NCBI GenBank assembly: GCA_964019425.1
Contig: OZ025855.1
Span: forward strand, 558,001 to 622,000
Reading direction: 5' to 3'
DNA length: 64,000 nucleotides
Source of the DNA: Flectonema sp. DT1601
Taxonomy: Eukaryota; Euglenozoa; Diplonemea; Diplonemida; Diplonemidae
The number at the start of each line of letters is the position of its first letter. The stretch's first letter is position 1. Positions 58,380 through 64,000 of the stretch are shown here, piece by piece. The notes beneath the pieces are model-generated. The model saw nothing but the letters and a program-made list of their open reading frames with translations. It ran no database searches and had not been told where the DNA came from. The position numbers and the translations under genes were made by a program.

Positions 58380-58511
58380 GTTTCTGGTCAATTTATGTCT
58401 CTTCTCGCCTTTGAGAGCTTTTCCAGAAATTAAAAAAAAAAAAATTCCCTGACTTTTTCGACAGGTAAAATAAATAACATAATTTACATCAACAGGACTC
58501 TCTTAAATAAA

Positions 58512-59633
58512 ATGAAGACCATTGGACTTACCATCGGATGCATCGTAGCATCAGCTTCGGGATCCTCAACGTACTTAAATGATGAATATATTGAGAAGTT
58601 CGGAGTAAAGTTGTGGAGTGACTTTAAAGACGGGTTCCAAAAGACTTATGATGGTGCTGGTACTGAAGGTAGTGAAGACTGGAACCGATACAAAATTTTT
58701 ATCGAAAATATGAAAGAAGCCGCGGTCCTGAACGGCAAACATCCAAAAGGTAGTTTTGGAGCAAATGCTTTTGCTGCGGAGAGTGATGAGACTTATTTGA
58801 AAACTGCAAGCAGCAAAACAAAATACGAGGAAAACAAAGACTTCACTGACTTTGATACTTACGTCAGAGGATTAGACGCTCCTGCGGAATTCGACTTAAG
58901 ACGTGACATGAAAGTATCTCACGTAAAACATCAGGGAAACTGTCCTGCTTCAGTTTGGTTTACTCTTTCAGGTCTTGTCGAGGGACGACTTGCAAGCAGA
59001 GGCTACGTCTTAAAACCAATCAGTGAACAATATCTGATGTCTTGTAATTCTGACTTTAGTTGCAGCAAACCACAAGATTATCCACTACTAACTGCCATTG
59101 AAAAGGTTATGGGATCTGACTATGAAGCCGTACGTGAAGAAGACTATGAGTACACTAGTTTTGCTGGTGTTAGTCCTTCGTGTAATGACTACCTTGAGGA
59201 CTCACTGTTGAAAGGTCCTTTTATTAAATCTGTTGTTAAGTTTGATCCATCAGCTGTCAGTTACATGAAGAAATGGATTTCAGCGAACGGTCCAATTGCT
59301 GTTGAGATTCCAGTCGCTCAACTGAAGCTTTACGAGAATGGAATTATTGAAAGCTGTGATGATACGAGTTCTATCGGTAATGTTATTATTGCTGGATACG
59401 GTAGACAGAGCAACACTGATTTCTGGATTGTTAAAAACAGTTGGGGTTCCGCATGGGGTGAACACGGTTACGCAAAGATCGCAATCAATTCAAACTGCGC
59501 CCTCAACCCAACAGCTCTTCAAGTTGCGTTCAAAGACAAGGGAGAGATGGGTGCTCAAATCCCTGTAAAACCAACAACCCAAACTGGTAGCTACGACGCA
59601 CATGTTGAGACTGAAGACAACAAAGAACTTTAA
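58512..59633 (+). CDS. Papain-family (C1A) cysteine protease homologue lacking the catalytic dyad
   Basis: A 373-residue protein with a signal peptide (MKTIGLTIGCIVASASG), an I29-type propeptide (about 25-85, LWSDFKDGFQKTY and NRYKIFIENM) and a papain-fold domain starting near PAEFDLR (about 127). The active-site region reads QGNCPASVWF where active enzymes have QGxCGSCWAF, so the catalytic Cys is Ser147. The histidine region reads IGNVIIAGYG, with no His (Gly289/Asn290). The oxyanion Gln and the Asn309 of VKNSWGSAWG are kept. It is therefore predicted to be inactive. Parallels are the Ser-type SERA proteins of Plasmodium and tubulointerstitial nephritis antigen. A secreted binding or decoy role is inference. 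A short Thr/acidic tail follows. The acceptor-like AG is at 58495. Confidence 0.88.
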   Translation: MKTIGLTIGCIVASASGSSTYLNDEYIEKFGVKLWSDFKDGFQKTYDGAGTEGSEDWNRYKIFIENMKEAAVLNGKHPKGSFGANAFAAESDETYLKTASSKTKYEENKDFTDFDTYVRGLDAPAEFDLRRDMKVSHVKHQGNCPASVWFTLSGLVEGRLASRGYVLKPISEQYLMSCNSDFSCSKPQDYPLLTAIEKVMGSDYEAVREEDYEYTSFAGVSPSCNDYLEDSLLKGPFIKSVVKFDPSAVSYMKKWISANGPIAVEIPVAQLKLYENGIIESCDDTSSIGNVIIAGYGRQSNTDFWIVKNSWGSAWGEHGYAKIAINSNCALNPTALQVAFKDKGEMGAQIPVKPTTQTGSYDAHVETEDNKEL

Positions 59634-60237
59634 GTCGTTTTTCTCTCTTTTTTTTTTTAAATTCCTTTTAATTTCCTCTTACTTTGCAATGAATTGTTTG
59701 TTGGTTTACTATATTCGATCTCCCCAAATATTCAGTTGTGTACTCCACAGCTAATATACTACTGGGGGGTTGTTACATTGTTAGCTGTGTGGTGGGACAA
59801 CTTGTGGTTGCAGCTTTTTTTTTTGACGTTTTTATATTAAAAAAAAAAAAAAAGAAATATCGCTGTTCAAACACATGTTGTTGTGCCCGCAGAGTTTCCG
59901 AGTGTCGAGTGTCCTTGTTACTGTTACTTGTGGTTGTTGTTATTATTTTGGTACTTTGAGATCAGATCATCGACTCATCTGAATCCCATATCTTTGTTTC
60001 ACTCCCGTCATAACGATGGGAGGGGGAAAAAAAAACTTTCTTTTGAAAACAACTTTTGTTTTTTCCCCCCTCTCGTCACATAAATGTCTTCAGCATTTCT
60101 TTCTTTAATACAGGCAATTAGGCTCTTATCTTGACACAGCAAGCAGAGAATGAATGAAAATAAAAAAAGTTCCTTTCTTGTGTTGTATTTCTTATGTTGT
60201 TACGATGGTATTATCTCTTTTCAGATCCACTACTAAG
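59634..60237. other. Spacer upstream of the coiled-coil/PDZ gene
   Basis: Short homopolymers and no supported gene. TTATCTCTTTTCAG at 60224 is a strong acceptor-like site 13 bases before the chosen start of the next gene. Confidence 0.6.
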
Positions 60238-61623
60238 ATGACAGAGTTTGCGCCTCAAAGTGGGCAGTCGTCAGACCTGATGGCTGCTCTCTCTAACCTG
60301 CAAGCAAGTGGTCCAATGCTGACTGTGTCATCCTCTCCATTATTTGATGCAATTATTGCTCTGTTTCGGTTTAGTAAGGAACAGGCGATGAGACAGAATG
60401 AAGAAAACGGAGCTATGAAACGAGAAATGAGCGAACTTCGGGAAATGGTAGAACGAACAAGACAGAGTATTACAACGCTTGAAGAGAAAAAACAACCACC
60501 ATCATCAAGACCAGAAGAGTTAGAAGAAATAAGAAGAGAAGTAGAACGTGTTGAACGATCAACAGCAGCTCGTCAATTAGAACAAGACAGTGTGAATCAA
60601 GAATGTATCAGAAAGATACAAAAGGTTCAAAACGACGTTAGTAATCTCAAGGATGACATTAGTGGGTTGGCTAAAGCATCCGCAGTCGAGGAATTAGTTG
60701 GAAATGAATTACAGAAGACTCGACAAGATCTCAGTCACCAAATTGATGGCTTGAGGACTCAAGTATCAGGACAGCTGAAAGAAGTCGCTCAAACTGTATC
60801 TCAAGTTGATCAAAACTGCAATCGATTTGACCAACAAAGCCAGACCAGAGACAGAACTTTTGAACAAGATCTACGTAAGGCTCAAGATGAAATAAAATTA
60901 CTCTTAGACAGACCAACTCCTCCACAACAAGTTGTCGTACAGCAACCAACTCAACAACTACCATCAAATAATAGCGGACACCTTACTGAAGCATTCCACG
61001 CTTTAAAAGATAGACTTCTTGACTTGGAAGATACTCGTGATGAACAAGGTAAAGCAGCTGTAGTCATAACACAATACTTTGATAAACTTGATCATTTATA
61101 TTCTGTTTTAGAATTAGATAAACGTTCTGCTGCTATGGCTGCTTCTCAAGGAGTTGAAGAAAAGGTGACATTACTACACTCACTGCCGGCATTTAAATCA
61201 TTGAAGAGACTTATTCAACAGATACCATCAGCACTTCCACAGCAACCAGTTAGAGCTGTACCAGGTCATCATCATAGAAGGATATCACCATCCAGGGGTA
61301 GAGATAATGTGATTCATGTGACTGCTGCTGGTGTTGATATTTCAGATCAAAAAGGTCCGAATGGTGGTGGTATTACAGTTGTTGATGTCACACCTGGAGG
61401 ACCTGCATCAGATGCTGGATGGCAACCGGGAGATCATCTTGTTGGAATATTCGGAAACCCTCTCACAGGTGGCGCTCAAGATTTCGCTGCTGCAATCTCT
61501 CGCTCTTCTCTTTCATCTGTTCCTGTTACAAGAATACCAGTTGGACATTACAGACCTGTTTCTGGTAATGTTAACTTCAGCACTCGCTCAACAACTCCGA
61601 TACGTGAGAGGTCTTGGCATTAG
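60238..61623 (+). CDS. Coiled-coil protein with a C-terminal PDZ domain
   Basis: A 461-residue protein from the ATG at 60238. An in-frame ATG at 60154 would add 28 hydrophobic residues, but it lies upstream of a strong CAG acceptor and is probably leader. Residues about 10-55 are a hydrophobic/helical head. Residues about 55-260 are coiled coil rich in Glu, Arg and Gln with a short Gln/Pro break. A helical segment (about 270-340) and a His/Arg linker (GHHHRR) follow. Residues about 360-440 are a PDZ domain: GITVVDVTPGGPASDAGWQPGDHLVGI contains the usual GG-P-A-GxxxGD pattern. It lacks protease residues. A cytoskeletal scaffold is plausible; partners are unknown. Confidence 0.83.
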   Translation: MTEFAPQSGQSSDLMAALSNLQASGPMLTVSSSPLFDAIIALFRFSKEQAMRQNEENGAMKREMSELREMVERTRQSITTLEEKKQPPSSRPEELEEIRREVERVERSTAARQLEQDSVNQECIRKIQKVQNDVSNLKDDISGLAKASAVEELVGNELQKTRQDLSHQIDGLRTQVSGQLKEVAQTVSQVDQNCNRFDQQSQTRDRTFEQDLRKAQDEIKLLLDRPTPPQQVVVQQPTQQLPSNNSGHLTEAFHALKDRLLDLEDTRDEQGKAAVVITQYFDKLDHLYSVLELDKRSAAMAASQGVEEKVTLLHSLPAFKSLKRLIQQIPSALPQQPVRAVPGHHHRRISPSRGRDNVIHVTAAGVDISDQKGPNGGGITVVDVTPGGPASDAGWQPGDHLVGIFGNPLTGGAQDFAAAISRSSLSSVPVTRIPVGHYRPVSGNVNFSTRSTTPIRERSWH

Positions 61624-62424
61624 TATCTCTTTGGTTCGAACAATACAACTCCTAACCTGTTTATTAATTGATATTTATTTAATATAGAACTGTATTCTTA
61701 GATTAACGTGTTCCCTCTCCTCTGTGGGCTTTAGATATTTATTTTATGTTATTGTGGTTGATTTATTTTGTTTTTTATTTTTGATATATTTTTTCTACCA
61801 AAAAAAAACAAACAGTAAATGAAATTAAACTGACTGAGTCTCGTAGTGGGAGTAGTGGGAGTGTACTTTTGCAAAAAAGTAATCATTTAAATAAAGTGAA
61901 AACAATACCTATTGACTCAGATTCGCACTTCCCACGCACAATGTAAGTATCACAATACTCGAGTGAGGACTACTAATAATGGATGCCAGGTAAGGTTTAT
62001 ATGTGTGCTACATCACACTGCACCAGTCGTTATAAATTAGTTGTGTGTCACGTAGTGTTATTTCTTTTTCTTTTTAACAGGTTGTGGTAGTTGTTTGTTT
62101 TTTGTATTGACTCGTCTGAGCTACACACATGCCAATGTATTCTGGAAGGCACGATGGTGAAAACCATCACAAGTTCTATAGAGAAGCTGCTGCTGACCGA
62201 AAGGTTTGGTGGTGACTGCCTCTATCAGAACTGCGGAAAAAAAGAGACAACCAACGTCTTGATGCTTTTAACTCTCGGGTGCGTACTTTCGGGTACTCCC
62301 TGTTGGTTAGAGTAACAAGAAACCTGGTTGATCCTGCCAGTGATATAATAAACTTTAATGAATTTTAATTATTATTTTTTGTGAATAAACTTCTTGTATT
62401 GAGCAGCAGGATAACTTAGCGAAG
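61624..62424. other. Spacer with possible rRNA-derived segment
   Basis: The left half is AT-rich. From about 62080 to 62341 homopolymers are absent and several short hairpins occur (GATGGT...ACCATC near 62151-62166; GTAC...GTAC near 62283-62296). This ends in the SSU rRNA 5'-end match at 62321-62341. ATGGATGCCAG followed by GTAAGG (near 61979-61991) looks like a donor, but joining it to CAG at 62080 gives an immediate stop. Confidence 0.5.
62321..62341 (+). other. 21-base match to the 5' end of small-subunit rRNA
   Basis: The 21 bases beginning AACCTGGTTGATCC and ending TGCCAGT equal the near-universal start of eukaryotic 18S rRNA (the site of a standard forward primer). The match stops right after; the following GATATAATAAAC is not rRNA. 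A chance 21-base match in 64 kb is negligible. It is probably a fragment of rDNA, perhaps with part of an external transcribed spacer upstream, left by insertion or by rearrangement. Confidence 0.7.
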
Positions 62425-62964
62425 ATGCCAAAACCAGTCTACTACGCTGTGAGTGGTAAGGGAGCTCCAGATGGTACTACTCAGTCGTCAACCACTGGAT
62501 CAGGTAACCGTCAGGCACCAAAATCAAAGGGAGCAGCGGCTAAGAAAGGTAAACAGCTGAAGAAGAGTAAGAACAAAGACAAGAAAGAGAAAAAGCCAAA
62601 AGAGAAGAAATACTTGAAGGTGGCTCAACAGATGAGAATGTTACAACGTTCTACCCACACAGTAATTACTAAGGCTAGCTTTCAAAGACTTGTAAGAGGA
62701 GTTGTTGAGAAGCACAAGTCAATGATTAGATTCACTCCTGGTAGTCTTAGTGCTCTTCAAGAGGCAGCAGAAGCACATGCTATCGGAATCTTTTCGGTAT
62801 GAACACATATTCAGTTCTGGTAATAAATCAGCTTCTCAACTATAACAACAAAACAACAGGACGCTTCCCTCTTTGCTGGTCACGCAAACAGAATTACTGT
62901 GATGAGAAAAGACATCTGTCTAGTGAGACACGTTAGGTGTTTGGCAGGTGGACCGGAATTTTAA
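62425..62964 (+). CDS. Divergent histone H3 variant (possible centromeric H3)
   Basis: Exons 62425-62796 and 62860-62964 encode 158 residues. The intron (62797-62859, GTATGA...CAG) lies before the codons for DASLF. The histone fold is clear: SFQRLVRGVVEKH, SALQEAAEAHAIGIF, then HANRITVMRKDICLVRHVR. The roughly 60-residue N-terminal tail is Lys-rich and has none of the canonical ARTKQTARK or KSTGGK motifs, and the RYRPG segment is missing. The Thr of EDTNL is Ala here, a change common in centromeric H3s. However, loop 1 is of standard length and the usual CenH3 Trp is absent. So it is an H3 variant acting in chromatin; centromeric identity is a hypothesis. The acceptor-like AG is at 62409. Confidence 0.88.
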
Positions 62965-64000
62965 ATTGTTCGGAATTTTGTTATTAGTGAGTTGTGTTAC
63001 CAACCTTCCCACCAACTACTACCCCAATTTGTTGGATACGTTAAAGAAATTAAAATGTGAGAGCTTTCTTTAGTCAGCTCCATAAAAGAAAGAAACAAAA
63101 AAAAAAAAAAGATAGTTGTAAAAGAATGGAACGAAAAGAATGATTTTATCGTATTATACGACGGGTGTGATTCTTGTCTATAAAATGTTTAAAAAAAAAA
63201 AAAAAAAGAAAAATATTTGTAAAGCTGCCCAGCAGGTAACAACGTCGTGATCTCTGTTCTGCTAAAGACTTCCTCACACTGTCAAAGTTGTTGAGAGACA
63301 ACAGATACATATTCGACAGATCTTTGACAACCTCAACGTGCAAAGGCATTGTCAAACAGGTGATGCCACCACGGTTAGCACGTGCTTCGCACTGATGGGG
63401 TATTACTGTGTAGCTGTTTAAGTTGTAAGACAGTATTGTTGTTCTCTGTGTTGGACCCCCCCTTCGCTCAGTCTTTCACAATTTGGTATACTTGCCCGTG
63501 GGCTTCATGTGAAGGCACTTTTCTTGTTGATCTTTTTTTTTCCCTTATTTTTTTCCTTCCCATTCTTTCTTGTTATTTTTTTTCACACCTATCCCCTGAT
63601 GACAGTACCGAGTGAGTTAAGAAATTAAAAAAAAAAAAAAATATAGCTATTTTTTTTTATTTCCCTTTTATTCATTTTTTTTTTTTTTTTTTTTTTTTGA
63701 CTCTCTCTGGAAAGGAAAAAAAAATAAAAATAAAAATAAAACTACAATACGAATTAAGGCAAACGAATTGGAGCATTGTTTTCCTTACCGACATTCGTAT
63801 TGGTTTTTTTGGTCACGTGAATTGATAACAAGTAATCTGCAAGGTTGAGGAAGGGGAGGGTGAGAGAACAACGTGACATATACAAAAAAAAAAAAAGCAC
63901 ATAAAGAAAAAAAAAACATAAGTGAATAAAGAAGAAAGCAGTAACCAAGTGACGTAAGTGACTGAAGAGCGGTCCTTTGCCGCCAAACTATAATAACATA
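62965..64000. other. Right-hand flank without a supported gene
   Basis: Homopolymers lie near 63096-63110, 63190-63207 and 63677-63698. A run-free island at about 63213-63470 has open frames on both strands (+ frame ending at TGA 63392; - frame with an ATG at 63355) but neither is recognisable or clearly coding. Nothing else is seen to the window end. Confidence 0.5.

Larger units (their letters stand above)
57233..58511. other. Spacer downstream of paralogue 2
   Basis: No gene is supported. It contains the second R copy (57649-57890) and second U copy (58272-58379). An acceptor-like TTTTTATAG at 57900 and CAACAG at 58495 are present; the latter lies 16 bases before the next start. Confidence 0.6.

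Noticed and set aside
61979-62090. Mini-exon ATGGATGCCAG with a GTAAGG donor
   Set aside because: Splicing to CAG at 62080 meets a stop codon after six codons, so no product is supported.

Overview
This window is nuclear DNA from a eukaryote, most likely a protist. Genes carry short spliceosomal introns (about 63-71 bp typically), proteins are eukaryotic in type (DHHC acyltransferase, eIF3m, FCP1/NIF-like phosphatase, a histone H3 variant), the standard code is used, and non-coding DNA is AT-rich and saturated with poly(A) and poly(T) runs. The lineage cannot be named from the sequence. All 18 genes I can support lie on the + strand. Almost every start codon follows an AG dinucleotide by 6-18 bases, often after a pyrimidine tract. 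Together these suggest polycistronic transcription with spliced-leader trans-splicing, although 5'-UTR introns would give the same local signal.

Layout. 1-1006: the end of a gene whose last intron holds a repeat array. 2753-6600: a SIW14/Oca-like pseudophosphatase, a DHHC palmitoyltransferase and a PSP1-domain protein preceded by a broken copy of its own 5' end. 6601-16036: a 9.4 kb gene-free, homopolymer-rich stretch. 16037-34691: a coiled-coil protein, a UPF0014 (FetB/ALS3-like) membrane protein interrupted by a 4.6 kb intron, and a 1996-residue PDZ/LRR/TPR protein interrupted by a 3.0 kb intron. Both large introns are filled with the same modular satellite as the left edge. 34908-41365: a ubiquitin-like/LRR protein, an ankyrin protein and a putatively myristoylated FCP1/NIF-like phosphatase. 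41366-47049: a second gene desert. 47050-51740: eIF3m and two proteins of unknown family (possibly one gene). 51856-58385: a tandem duplication carrying two secreted or membrane-anchored Thr/Pro-rich paralogues whose first 1.2 kb is almost identical and GC-rich. 58512-62964: a papain-fold pseudoprotease, a coiled-coil/PDZ protein and an intron-containing divergent histone H3, with a 21-base match to the 5' end of small-subunit rRNA just upstream of the histone gene.

The genes do not form one pathway. The most unusual features are architectural: (1) three introns in three genes that host one homogenised repeat family with 626-bp and 495-bp higher-order periods; (2) strict strand uniformity with acceptor-like sites at the starts; (3) a mosaic tandem duplication in which only some patches stay identical; (4) two enzymes with a catalytic Cys replaced by Ser; (5) a divergent H3 that may be a centromeric variant.
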